Shown: in pieces, positions 45,501 through 52,705 of the stretch
Layout of the letters: each line of letters starts with the position of its first letter
Position numbering within the stretch: position 1 is the first letter of the stretch
DNA from: Nonomuraea sediminis
GTDB lineage: Bacteria > Actinomycetota > Actinomycetes > Streptosporangiales > Streptosporangiaceae
Direction: 5' to 3'
Assembly: GCF_018531495.1 (NCBI RefSeq)
Contig: NZ_JAHDTI010000004.1
Coordinates: 806,001 to 870,000 of the forward strand
Length of the DNA: 64,000 bases
Position numbers and translations under genes: made by a program
Notes under the pieces: model-generated
The model's input: the letters and a program-made list of their open reading frames with translations, nothing else
Databases searched by the model: none
Told to the model about the DNA's origin: nothing

Positions 45501-48281
45501 GGCGAGGTGCGCGGCGAGTGCCAGCGGGGTGGGATGGTCGAAGACGGCGGTGGCAGGGACGTCCCTGGCGAGCGCCACGGACAGGGCCGCGCTCAGCTCC
45601 ATGGCCGTGATCGAGGTCAGTCCCAGATCGTGGAAGGAACGGCTCGGATCGACGTCCTCGGGGCTCCGGTGGCCGAGCACCGCCGCCGTGTGCGCGCGGA
45701 CCAGGTGCACGGGGTCGTCCCCGACCCGGACCAGCTCGGTGGCCGGCTCCTGGACGTCGTCCATCCAGTAGCGCTGCCGCTGGAACGGATAGGTGGGCAG
45801 GTCCACCGTCCGCCGCGGGCCGAAGACGGCACGCCAGTCCGCCTCCCGCCCGTTGACCCACAGTCCGGCCACCGCGCGGAGGACCGAGCGCTCCTCGTCC
45901 TCGCGGCGCAGGGTCGGGAGGAAAGCCGCCGCCGGGTCCTCCAGGCACATACGGCCCATGGTGGTGAGCTGCGCGCCGGGGCCCAGCTCGATGAAGGTCC
46001 GCACCCCTGCCTCATGCAGTGCCTGTACGGCGGCGCCGTACAGGACCGGCTCGCGGGCCTGGCGCGCCCAGTACCGGGGGTCGCGCAGCTCGCTCGCGGA
46101 GACCACGCGCCCGGTGAGCGTGGAGACCATCCGCACGCCGTCGAAGTCGCCGAACGTGAGCCCGGCGGCCGTGGCCGCGAGGCTGTCCATGATGGGATCG
46201 ATGTGCGGGGAATGGAAGGCGCGGTCGGTGGCGAGCCTTCTGGTGCGCATGCCCATCGCCGCGAGGCGCTCGGCCAGAGCTGTCACCTCGGCGGCCGAAC
46301 CGGAGATCACGCTCGAGCGCGGGCCGTTCACCGCGGCGACCGAGACCGGCCCATCGGGCGGGAGCACGGCCAGGACGTCGGCTTCCGAAGCCTGGACCGA
46401 GACCATGAGGCCGTCGCCTGACAGCCCTGCCATCAGCGTGCCCCTGGCCGCGACCAGCCGGCATGCGTCGGACAACGGCAGAACCCCCGCGACGTGCGCG
46501 GCGGCGATCTCGCCGATGGAGTGTCCGGCCACCCAGTCCGGTCTGATGCCCCAGCTCTCGAGGAGCCGGTAGAGCGCGACGCCCGCGGCGAAGAGTCCTG
46601 CCTGGACCTGCCGGGTGCCGGTGGCCGTGCTGGAGCGCAGGGGTTCGAGCTCGGCCGCGATCATGTCGAACGTCTCGGCATAGACGGGGAACGCCTCACG
46701 AAGCGCGTCGCCCATGCCGGGGTACTGGCTGCCCTGACCGGGGAACAGGAAGCCCAGCCCGCCCCCGCCCGCCTGCCCGGTCACCACCTGGGGCCCGGGC
46801 TCGCCGCGGGAGATGGCCGTCAGGCCCTCGGCGTACTCCTCGGGCGTGACGCCGACCACCGCCGCGCGGTAGGAGAAGGGCGTCCTGGTGGTGGCGAGCG
46901 ACCAGCCCACCTCGCCCGGGTCGGCCGCCGTGACGGAGGTGACCGCGGCGGCCTGCGCGCGCAGTGCCGCCGCCGAGCGCGCGGACAGCAGCCACGGGGC
47001 CACGCGTGGAGCCGTGGCCGGTGGAACCGGCCCGGTCGTGGGGGCCTGGGTCAGCACGACATGGCAGTTGGTGCCGCCGATCCCGAAGGAGGACACGCCC
47101 GCGATCCGCGGGCCGCCGTCCCACGGCTCCGGCTCGAGCGGGATCCGCAGGCCCAGCTCCGCCAGGGGAATGCGAGGGTGGGGCGAGGCGAAGTTGAGGC
47201 TGGGCGCAATCGCGCCCTCGTGGATGCTGAGCACCACCTTGAGCAGCCCGGCGATGCCGGCGCCGCCTTCCAGGTGGCCGATGTTGGTCTTGACCGACCC
47301 GACGGGCAGCGGGCAGGCGTCCGGGCGGGCGACGCCCAGCACGGCGCCGAGCGCGGCGGCCTCGACCGGATCGCCGACCGGCGTGCCCGTGCCGTGCAGC
47401 TCCACGTAGCCGACCTCGGCCGGCTGGACGCATGCCCGCAGGCAGGCTTCGCGGATGACCTCTTCCTGGGCCAGGCGACTGGGCACGGTCAGCGCGTCCG
47501 CGGGACCGTCGTTGTTGACCGCGCTGGCCCGGATGACGCAGTACACCCGATCGCCGTCGGCTCGCGCGGCGGGCAGCGGCTTCAGTACCAGCGCGACCCC
47601 GCCCTCGCCGCGCACGTACCCATCGGCGCGGGCGTCGAAGGTGAAGCACCGGCCGCCGGGAGACAGCGCGCCCGCGCGACCCACGCTCAGGCTGCCCGCC
47701 GGTGCCAGGATCAGGTTGACGCCGCCGACCAGCACCAGGTCGGCCTCGCCCGCGCGCAGCTTGGCGCAGGCTTCGTGGACGGCGACCAGCGAGGAGCACT
47801 GGCCCGCGTCCACGACGAGGCTCGGGCCGCGCAGGCCCAGCACATGCGAGACGCGGTTGGCGATCATCGCTCGTTGCACTCCGGCGAGCGTGTGCGGGCC
47901 GATCGCCTCGGCGGTGCCGTACGTCATCGCCAGATAGTCGTCGGAGGCCGCACCCATGATCACTCCGGTACGGCTACCGCGCAGCCGTCCTGGGACGATG
48001 CGCGCGTCCTCCAGCGCTTCCCAGCACAGCTCCAGCATGAGCCGCTGCTGCGGATCCGCCGCGGCGGCCTCGCGCGGCGCCATCTGGAAGAAGTCGGCGT
48101 CGAATCCGTCCACCCGGTCCAGGTAGCCGCCGGGGCCGCTCGGCGGCCGTCCGGGCGGCGGGGTGTCGCGTACGGCGCTCACGCCCTCGTGCAGCAGCTT
48201 CCAGAACGCGCGCGGGTCCCCTGCGCCGGGAAGGCGGCAGGAGACGCCGATGATCGCGATGGGGGTCTCCAGCAACCTCAT
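39576..48281 (-). CDS. Two-module type I polyketide synthase (KSQ-AT-ACP / KS-AT-DH-ER-KR-ACP)
   Basis: The protein is 2901 aa. Loading module: a KS in which the catalytic Cys is Gln161 (VDAGQCSSL) with both His motifs kept, so a decarboxylating KSQ; AT with GHSIGE (Ser588) and RAFH (His690), malonyl-type; ACP Ser890. Module 1: KS Cys1115; AT with GHSQGE (Ser1563) and YASH (to His1664), methylmalonyl-type; DH His1865/Asp2019; ER with HAAAGGVGMAA from 2370; KR with LDD near 2637 (B-type) and Tyr2693; ACP Ser2839. No thioesterase follows. The predicted product is 2-methylbutyryl-ACP, fully reduced. It overlaps the FAD hydroxylase stop by ATGA. It most likely primes the type II PKS. Confidence 0.93.
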   Translation of the reverse strand: MRLLETPIAIIGVSCRLPGAGDPRAFWKLLHEGVSAVRDTPPPGRPPSGPGGYLDRVDGFDADFFQMAPREAAAADPQQRLMLELCWEALEDARIVPGRLRGSRTGVIMGAASDDYLAMTYGTAEAIGPHTLAGVQRAMIANRVSHVLGLRGPSLVVDAGQCSSLVAVHEACAKLRAGEADLVLVGGVNLILAPAGSLSVGRAGALSPGGRCFTFDARADGYVRGEGGVALVLKPLPAARADGDRVYCVIRASAVNNDGPADALTVPSRLAQEEVIREACLRACVQPAEVGYVELHGTGTPVGDPVEAAALGAVLGVARPDACPLPVGSVKTNIGHLEGGAGIAGLLKVVLSIHEGAIAPSLNFASPHPRIPLAELGLRIPLEPEPWDGGPRIAGVSSFGIGGTNCHVVLTQAPTTGPVPPATAPRVAPWLLSARSAAALRAQAAAVTSVTAADPGEVGWSLATTRTPFSYRAAVVGVTPEEYAEGLTAISRGEPGPQVVTGQAGGGGLGFLFPGQGSQYPGMGDALREAFPVYAETFDMIAAELEPLRSSTATGTRQVQAGLFAAGVALYRLLESWGIRPDWVAGHSIGEIAAAHVAGVLPLSDACRLVAARGTLMAGLSGDGLMVSVQASEADVLAVLPPDGPVSVAAVNGPRSSVISGSAAEVTALAERLAAMGMRTRRLATDRAFHSPHIDPIMDSLAATAAGLTFGDFDGVRMVSTLTGRVVSASELRDPRYWARQAREPVLYGAAVQALHEAGVRTFIELGPGAQLTTMGRMCLEDPAAAFLPTLRREDEERSVLRAVAGLWVNGREADWRAVFGPRRTVDLPTYPFQRQRYWMDDVQEPATELVRVGDDPVHLVRAHTAAVLGHRSPEDVDPSRSFHDLGLTSITAMELSAALSVALARDVPATAVFDHPTPLALAAHLADDGETQATDGRTGSTGGPLAIIGMGCRYPGGVRSAEGLWRLVMAGRDAISPFPQDRGWDIGRLYDPDPERPGTSYVRHGGFLDDVAGFDADFFGINPKEAEAIDPQQRLLLEVSWEALERARLDPTGLAGRPVGVFVGATAQEYGPRLQEAGPTGGYALTGTTASVASGRIAYCLGLTGPALTVDTACSSSLVAMHLAARSLRSGECDLALAGGVTVMSSPGMFVEFSRQRGLAPDGRCKPFAAAADGTSWAEGAGMLVLARLEDAQAAGHPILAVLRGTAVNQDGASNGLTAPSTRAQVRVIRDALADADLRPQDVDAVETHGTGTTLGDPIEARALIEAYGRHRDRPLWLGALKSNLGHTQAAAGVAGVIKMVEALRHAELPRSLNIDELTPHVEWGSVAPLREERPWEDDGRPRRCGVSSFGISGTNAHVILEQAPGTLEQPSGTAGEPARELVPLLVSAKTDAALREQAERLGELLEADPAPRASDLAHALVTTRSRFGHRAVVLADPERPDLTRETLGALATGRAAEHLIRGTAVQGKTVFVFPGQGAQWPGMGVELAETEPVFAERLRACADALAEHADWALMDVLRGAPGSPPLDRVDVVQPALFAIMVALAAVWESWGVRPDAVIGHSQGEIAAACVAGALTLEDAAAVVAIRSQVITELAGTGGMGSIALPVAEARLRLRDTGLHLAAVNGPASVVIGGDADEVADFLARAEADGLHARRINVDYASHTPRMAAIRDRLLARLDGITPRAASIPFRSTTRGVLLSGMELDAAYWYENLSSPVLFEDAVAELAATGHGLFVEAGPHPILTLAVSETLESRGSAGAAVGSLQRDRGGWPRLLAALAEAHAHGAPVDWDRLLPGRRVRPVDLPTYPFQHRRFWRNAPAGAGLSEAGLSEDRHPFLGARVELPDSDGVLLTGRISGAGWLAGHAVAGRVLLPGTGFLELAAHAAEVTGRAGIRELVLARPITLPERDGLRLRVTVADGRLSVHTQQEEGAWTLHATGTLDSGESADLAPSSPWPPSAADEIDVTGAYAVLAARGYEYGPAFQGLRRAFRRGEEVFAEVALPPQLAADGFAVHPALLDAALHAWLYARESGLVLPFAWRDVRVHAAGATRLRVRLAPVEGTGEVSLSATDDQGRPVLSVGGLTLRPAQAADRDSLFEVHWRPVDLPEPMPGERYAAVEISADSPAAAAREALELLRERLAGEEDGVRLVLVVRPGLAHAPVAGLVRSAHAENPGRFVVLETDAPLTDALLARVAASDEAHLRFDGTRLRVPRLSRLVDHEVLTPPPAGAWRLGLTAKGLIENLTIVPAEPEPLGPGMVRVAVRAAGLNFRDVVVTLGLLPGEEGLGLEGAGVVLDTGPGVRDLRPGDRVFGLLRDAFGPVAYADARTLVPIPDDWTFAMAASVPVAFLTAYLGLVDVTGLRRGERLVVHAAAGGVGMAAVQLARHLGAEVFCTAHPRKWEVLRGMGIDDTHLASSRTVEFADAFAGADVVLNSLAGEFVDASLRMLATSGRFAEMGKTDLRDPATVAAEHPGITYRPFNLPDVPPDRIREIFQELVPLFARGVLRPLPVTAHDLRQARTAFRDMSRSHHTGKIVLTVPRPLDPGGTVLITGGTGTLAAHVARHLVARHGVRHLLLAGRRGPTPATEKLSAELAGQGAQVRVEACDVADRTALDRLLSRIPPQRPLTAVVHAAGILDDGIVSSLTQERLDTVMRPKAVAAFHLHEATAGLDLSAFVLFSSAAGVLGEPGQANYAAANACLDELARYRHRQGLPSISIAWGLWAERSGMTGHLSEADLARIRRSGMAPLPTADALGLFDAALDLDEPCVVPMRLEAGAVPEIPPVLRELVRPAEMATGEPASVRGDRLLELICAEAAGALGHDGEALRPEENLKALGFDSLTAIQLRNRIAAATGLRPSAGLILRSPTPLAIYERLEAELSTPAALDGSSKRSGDAEAVRHT

Positions 48282-49861
48282 GAGCGGTCCTCCGGCCGCC
48301 GGCAGAGCATCATGGCGAGGGCTTCGGCCAGGCCGAGATCCGAGGAGCCCGAACGCCAGCAGACGAATCCGTCGGGCCGGACCAGGACGGCCCCGGAGGA
48401 CGGGACGCCGTAGGCCTCGGGCCAGCCTTCTGCCTCCAGGTCGTGCCCGATCCGGTAGACGCGCAGCGGCAGATCCTTGGCCGCCTCGCCGCCTTCGGCC
48501 TGCCAGTCCTCGGCGTCCGGTCCGCACATCAGGACGGCATCCGGACCGAAGAGATCGAGGATGGAGATCGTGGCGCCGTCGCGGCGGACCCAGAGATGGG
48601 GCGCGCGCGTGCCTGGGCGGCCGCTGAGCTCGGCCGGGTGGACGAACGGCGGCTGGTCGTCCCCGTTCCCTTCCTGGCAGATCGCCGGCGAGCGATAGCC
48701 ATAGCCGAACGTGACCGTCATCGTGTCCAGGACCTTGGCGGCCTGCTCGGGGCTGGCGAAGCCGGCTCTGGCGGCCAGGCGTAGCTCGGCCTGCTGGATC
48801 GTGGCGGTGGCGACGGGCCGCCGTTCGGCGTCGTAGGTCTCGAGCAGCCGGGCCGGGGCATGTCCTGCCAGCACCGCACGCAGCTTCCAGGCCAGGTTGT
48901 GCACGTCCTGGATGCCGGTGCCCGCGCCGTAGCCGCCGACGGGAGGGATCACGTGCGCGGCGTCGCCCGCCAGGAAGACGTTGCCCTTGGCGTACGTCTC
49001 GGCGCCGAAGGAGGCCATCTCCCACGGGAGCACGTCACGCAGCTCGACCTCGAGGTCGGGCACGCCCACCGCGGCGCGGACGAGCTGGACGCAGCGTTCC
49101 GCCGTGAAGTCCTCCGGCCGCTCGCCCTTCTCCGGGTGGAACGTGCTGATCAGCGTGCCTTGCCGCAGCGTGTCGTCGTGGCCGAGCACCCCGGTGACCT
49201 CAGGGTTCTCCACCTGGCAGACGGCGAAGCGCCGCTCGCCCAGCACCGGACCCAGGTCGGCGTGGAACAGGACGCTGATCTGGTGGCGCAGCACCCCCCT
49301 GCCGTGGCGGCCGATGCCGAGCGACTCGCGAATCCGGCCACGGGCGCCGTCCGCCGCGATCACGTAGCGGGCGCTGATCGAGTACTTCTCGTCGTTGTCC
49401 ACCACGGTCGCCACGGCCTGGCCGTCCTGGAGGACCAGGTCGGTGAGTTCCGCGCCGAAGCGCAGGTCGGCGCCGAGCTCGACGGCGCGGTCGCGGATGA
49501 TCGGCTCCACGCGGTCCTGCGGGAGCGAGATGATCCGGGGGATGGGGCTCACGCCGCCGACCTCGTCGGGCGCGGGGATGACCGAGACGGCGATCTCCTT
49601 GCCCGCCAGGGACTCGACCTTGCCGTTGAGGTTGTGGCCGGCGAACCCCCGGCTCTCGGCGAGTATCGCATCGGCGATGCCCGCCTGCCGGAACAGCTCC
49701 AGCGTGCGGGGGTACCACCCCCACGCACGCGGATGGACGGAGATGGTGTCGTGGCGCTCGACCAGCACGGACGACACGCCCAGCAACGACAGGAACAGGG
49801 ATGCCGACAGGCCGACGGAGCCGCCTCCGACGATCAGGACAGGTGTGGATTCCTCACGCAC
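48278..49861 (-). CDS. FAD-dependent aromatic polyketide hydroxylase
   Basis: The 527-aa protein is a class A flavin hydroxylase of the PgaE/RdmE/TcmG group: N-terminal PVLIVGGGSVGLSASLFLSL, middle YVIAADGARGRIRESLGI, and VFLAGDAAHVIPPVGGYGAG near residue 290. The C-terminal thioredoxin-like domain (about 400-527) is typical for aromatic polyketide hydroxylases. It opens the leftward operon with a GTG start and a weak ribosome site. It probably hydroxylates a ring of the type II polyketide or performs a Baeyer-Villiger-type step; sequence alone does not separate these. Confidence 0.9.
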   Translation of the reverse strand: MREESTPVLIVGGGSVGLSASLFLSLLGVSSVLVERHDTISVHPRAWGWYPRTLELFRQAGIADAILAESRGFAGHNLNGKVESLAGKEIAVSVIPAPDEVGGVSPIPRIISLPQDRVEPIIRDRAVELGADLRFGAELTDLVLQDGQAVATVVDNDEKYSISARYVIAADGARGRIRESLGIGRHGRGVLRHQISVLFHADLGPVLGERRFAVCQVENPEVTGVLGHDDTLRQGTLISTFHPEKGERPEDFTAERCVQLVRAAVGVPDLEVELRDVLPWEMASFGAETYAKGNVFLAGDAAHVIPPVGGYGAGTGIQDVHNLAWKLRAVLAGHAPARLLETYDAERRPVATATIQQAELRLAARAGFASPEQAAKVLDTMTVTFGYGYRSPAICQEGNGDDQPPFVHPAELSGRPGTRAPHLWVRRDGATISILDLFGPDAVLMCGPDAEDWQAEGGEAAKDLPLRVYRIGHDLEAEGWPEAYGVPSSGAVLVRPDGFVCWRSGSSDLGLAEALAMMLCRRPEDRS

Positions 49862-50006
49862 GAGGGTCAGCCTGACCGCCCGCCCTAGAGCGGGTGTCCA
49901 CTCCGGCTGGGACGGGCTGGTCTATCCCGTGGACCAAGCATAGGCTGTCTACATATTGACAGATCGCCTTGCCACAGTCGTCACGCAGCTGAAAGGGGCT
50001 CACTTC
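49862..50006. promoter_or_regulatory. Divergent promoter region of the leftward PKS operon
   Basis: The 145 bases lie between the start of the FAD hydroxylase/type I PKS operon and the small membrane protein gene. They hold the inverted repeat CTGTC-N8-GACAG (49945-49962) around an AT-rich core, with a TGTCTA half-site like the ones near the LuxR-type gene, and a GTCCAC/GTGGAC pair (49896-49901, 49929-49934). No confident -35/-10 pair is visible. Confidence 0.5.
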
Positions 50007-50216
50007 ATGAGCGCCGACCAGACCAAGGGACCCGCCTGGGCGTTCGTGAGGCTCGTCCTCCTCGTCATCGGCGGCATCGTCCTCGCCCAAGTGTTAGTCA
50101 GCCTGCTGATCCACCGGGACACCGGGCTGGGGCTCGACGACCTCCTCGTCTTCGGCGGCGGCGCACTGCTGGGTGTGCTGATCGAGTTCGTGTTCTTCCG
50201 GCGCACCCGCCGCTGA
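50007..50216 (+). CDS. Small two-helix membrane protein
   Basis: This 69-aa protein starts at ATG 50007 after a GAAAGGGG site. It has two membrane segments (FVRLVLLVIGGIVLAQVLVS and DLLVFGGGALLGVLIEFVFF) and a basic C-terminus (RRTRR). The family is unknown. It carries a TTA codon at position 30 (50094-50096), rare in such GC-rich genes, as do the two regulators that follow. It may be a bldA-dependent accessory of the cluster. Confidence 0.75.
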   Translation: MSADQTKGPAWAFVRLVLLVIGGIVLAQVLVSLLIHRDTGLGLDDLLVFGGGALLGVLIEFVFFRRTRR

Positions 50217-50393
50217 GCCTCCAATGCGCATGAATACAAAATGCACTTTAATAATAAGGGGATTTGTAACGTTCCAAGAGAATGTTTCTTTCGGAGTAGA
50301 AATCCCACTTTGGGAGTACGTATCTTGCCCTGAGAATGACCGTCGTGTTAAGTCTACTGTGCAGTAGCAGGTCTAACCTCGATCGGGGGCAAT
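50217..50393 (+). promoter_or_regulatory. AT-rich promoter region of the SARP gene
   Basis: These 177 bases are far richer in A+T than the surrounding coding DNA. They contain the inverted repeats GGGATTT/AAATCCC (50259-50265, 50300-50306) and CTACTG-TG-CAGTAG (50354-50367), the direct repeat GAGAATG (twice), and two GTCTA elements (50352, 50371). This is the pattern of a densely regulated activator promoter. The exact promoter elements are not assigned. Confidence 0.55.
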
Positions 50394-51164
50394 ATGCTGC
50401 TCTTCAAGGTGCTCGGACCGCTGGAGGTATATCGCGAAAACTGTGCGATGACTCCGAGCGCGCCAAAACTGCGATGCGTTTTGGGACTATTGCTGCTACG
50501 CGCGGACAGTATCGTCGATATGCAGACGGTAATTGACGAGCTGTGGGGCGATCATCCGCCGGCGAGCGCGGTCACGACGATGCAGACCTACATCTATCAG
50601 CTGCGCAAGGAGCTCAACCGCGATACGGAGCGCTTGATTACCAAGCCGCCCGGCTATCTCCTGCGGCTCGACGGGGACGAGTTCGACGCCCGGACCTGTG
50701 AGCTGTTGATCGACAGGGGCAGCCGGCTGCTCGAGGACGACCGGCCTGAGGAGGCCGCCGAGGTGTTACGGGCGGCGCTGGGCCTGTGGAACGGGCCGCC
50801 GCTGGCGAACGCGCCGTGCGGGCCCCTGCTCCAGGCGCACGTGGTTCACCTCGAAGAGCTGCGTATTCGCGCGCTGACCATGCGGATCGAGGCCGACATG
50901 CGGCTCGGCCGGGTGTCCTTCCTCATCGCCGAGCTGCGTTCCCTGGTCGCTCTCCATCCGCTCAACGAGTGGTTCTATGCCCGTCTCATCGAGGCGCTGT
51001 ATCGCGCCGGGCGCCGCGGCGACGCGCTGCAGGCCTTTCGCGACATGCGGACGACTCTGCGGGACGAGCTCGGGCTGGAGCCGCAGGAGCCGGTGCAGCG
51101 ACTGCAGCGCTCGATCCTCACGGGGGCCGAACTGCCGCCCGTTCCCTCGTACGGGCTGCTATGA
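50394..51164 (+). CDS. SARP-family pathway activator
   Basis: The 256-aa protein has an OmpR-like winged-helix DNA-binding domain (about 1-95; LFKVLGPLEVYREN, KLRCVLGLLLLRADSIVDM, LWGDHPPASAVTTMQTYIYQ) and a bacterial transcriptional activation domain (about 100-245; LWNGPPLANAPCGPLLQ, LHPLNEWFYARLIEALYRAG). Such SARPs (ActII-ORF4, DnrI) switch on type II PKS operons from direct-repeat sites. Leu125 is a TTA codon (50766-50768), so translation should depend on the bldA tRNA. It is the best candidate for activating the three biosynthetic operons around it. Confidence 0.93.
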   Translation: MLLFKVLGPLEVYRENCAMTPSAPKLRCVLGLLLLRADSIVDMQTVIDELWGDHPPASAVTTMQTYIYQLRKELNRDTERLITKPPGYLLRLDGDEFDARTCELLIDRGSRLLEDDRPEEAAEVLRAALGLWNGPPLANAPCGPLLQAHVVHLEELRIRALTMRIEADMRLGRVSFLIAELRSLVALHPLNEWFYARLIEALYRAGRRGDALQAFRDMRTTLRDELGLEPQEPVQRLQRSILTGAELPPVPSYGLL

Positions 51165-51395
51165 CGCGAGTGGCTGCCGAGGTCGCTGCCGCCTGAGCGC
51201 GAGATGATCTGGCGGACGAGTTTACGGCGGGCGAAAATCGCCTATTTTGGTACGCTCATTCCTGTCTAGACATTGCTTATGTCTAGACATAGTGTGATCC
51301 TTCATTGTTACCATAGGTTTCGGGCTTTTCGTCGCACGCGTGCCGCTCGCTCTGAGGCGCGCTTGTCAGATGTCTGACACGGGGGAAGTGTCTTG
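51165..51395. promoter_or_regulatory. AT-rich region with tandem TGTCTAGACA palindromes
   Basis: The 231 bases between the SARP and LuxR-type genes carry two identical perfect palindromes TGTCTAGACA (51263-51272 and 51280-51289), 17 bp apart, and a third inverted repeat TGTCAGA-TG-TCTGACA (51364-51379) just before the ribosome site of the LuxR-type gene. The base content is unlike the coding DNA. They look like operator sites for a dimeric or tetrameric regulator, possibly the LuxR-type protein itself. Confidence 0.65.
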
Positions 51396-51827
51396 ATGAA
51401 ATCCGAGGAAAGCGGAGATGAAGAAGCAGTTCTGATCATCGGCGGTGACCAGCAGACCAGGGACGCCATACTCGACATTATATCCGATCACGATGAATTA
51501 TCTTCGACCGTCCAGGCATTGCAGCAGGCGTCGCCGAGTTCCACGGTCATCATCGTGGGCGTGAGCTCGGCCGTGCAGGACGATACCGAGGAAACCCAGG
51601 AAACGTCTGTCAGCGTTCTTTCCCGGCGTGAGCAGGAGGTGCTCGCGCGGGTGGCGGAAGCACTGAGCAACGCACAGATCGCCAGCCGCATGGGAATAAC
51701 GGAGGGGACGGTCAAGCGTCACCTGCGCAACATCTTCGCCAAACTCGGCGCCGTCTCCCGCATGGACGCCGTGATAAAGGGCGGCGTGGTGTCGGCCCGC
51801 CCCCGGCAGCCCGACACGGACGCCTGA
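51396..51827 (+). CDS. LuxR-type HTH regulator without a standard receiver
   Basis: This 143-aa protein starts at ATG 51396, 7 bases after GGGGGAAG. The C-terminal LuxR/GerE HTH is complete (VLSRREQEVLARVAEALSNA, then MGITEGTVKRHLRNIFAKLG). The N-terminal ~70 residues are acidic and too short for a response-regulator receiver; no phosphorylatable Asp pocket is evident. Leu35 is a TTA codon (51498-51500). It probably controls the cluster together with the SARP. It may autoregulate through the palindromes upstream. Confidence 0.88.
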   Translation: MKSEESGDEEAVLIIGGDQQTRDAILDIISDHDELSSTVQALQQASPSSTVIIVGVSSAVQDDTEETQETSVSVLSRREQEVLARVAEALSNAQIASRMGITEGTVKRHLRNIFAKLGAVSRMDAVIKGGVVSARPRQPDTDA

Positions 51828-51830
51828 GCG

Positions 51831-52697
51831 TTACTGCGGGAGCGGATCAGTGGCTTGCTCGGCTTGCTCCGCGGCAGGGCGCCGGGGCAGGAGCATGCGG
51901 ACCAGCGCGACGATGCCGACGACCACCCCCACGATGGCGATCGAGCCCCACAGCACGCCCTGCGGCCCGCCCCCACGCTGGGACAGAATCACGAACGCCG
52001 GCGTGAGCAGCGCAGCCGTGGCCGCGGCGAGTGCCTGGGAACGCGACTTGCGGCGCCACGCCTCATAGCCGAAGACGGCCGCCGGGACGAGCAGGGCGCA
52101 GGCGGCCATGCCGGGCAGGGCCTTGCCGACGGCCGCTACCGCCGGGATGTAGGACAGCAGCGGGACCAGCCAGTAACCGGCGAACACCGCCACGCAGATC
52201 ACCGCGGACACCGCGGCGACGACGGCGGGCAGCACGCCCTCGGACCGCTCGCGGAGGGCTCGCTCCAGCAGGTCAGCGGTGTTGAAAGGGCTGTAGGTGG
52301 GATAGCGCCGCCGCCACACCAGCGCGGGGATCGCGGCCACCTCGACACCGCCGTAGCCGCTCACCGCGTTGACGATGAGCGAGATCGACATGCAGGCAGC
52401 GATGCCGTTGAAGAACGCCGAACCGCCGGGGTTGGTCCCGTACGCCAGGACGGGCAGGAGCAGCACGGCGCTTGTGATCCACGGGCTGATCCGCCCGATG
52501 ACCCGGTCGGCGAGCAGCCGCCACACCACGCTGTAGGCCACCACCAGCATCAGGAAGAACACCGCCACCAGAGCGATCTGCGCAAGGGAGGCGCCGTTCA
52601 GACGCCGGGCGAGGAGCCCGAGCCCGGCCAGCCCGGCAAGCAGCCGGAGGATCCTGCCCGCGGGCCCGCTGTCGCGGCCGATGATGAACTCGTCCAT
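51831..52697 (-). CDS. Polytopic membrane protein linked to the multicopper oxidase
   Basis: This 288-aa protein has seven or eight membrane helices and a cytosolic loop (VWRRRYPTYSPFNTADLLERA). I recognise no transporter motif; it may be a DUF6410-type protein but I cannot confirm that. It starts 8 bases after the multicopper oxidase stop with a GAGGTG ribosome site, so the two are translated together. It may anchor, mature or assist the copper oxidase. Confidence 0.7.
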   Translation of the reverse strand: MDEFIIGRDSGPAGRILRLLAGLAGLGLLARRLNGASLAQIALVAVFFLMLVVAYSVVWRLLADRVIGRISPWITSAVLLLPVLAYGTNPGGSAFFNGIAACMSISLIVNAVSGYGGVEVAAIPALVWRRRYPTYSPFNTADLLERALRERSEGVLPAVVAAVSAVICVAVFAGYWLVPLLSYIPAVAAVGKALPGMAACALLVPAAVFGYEAWRRKSRSQALAAATAALLTPAFVILSQRGGGPQGVLWGSIAIVGVVVGIVALVRMLLPRRPAAEQAEQATDPLPQ

Positions 52698-52705
52698 CGT
52701 TCACC

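Noticed and set aside
43059..46421. A plus-strand frame of over 1,000 codons inside the type I PKS gene
   Set aside because: It lies opposite intact AT, KS and ACP domains with all catalytic motifs. Its composition is that of a shadow frame.
47780..47830. The first KS of the type I PKS as a broken, inactive ketosynthase
   Set aside because: The catalytic Cys is Gln (VDAGQCSSL) but both His motifs are kept, which is the well-known KSQ decarboxylase of loading modules rather than decay.
48282..49025. An N-terminal extension of the PKS, since its frame is open to 49025
   Set aside because: That region is in another frame of the FAD hydroxylase gene, which has an ATGA overlap with the PKS start at 48281. 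KS domains begin right at MRLLETPIAIIG.
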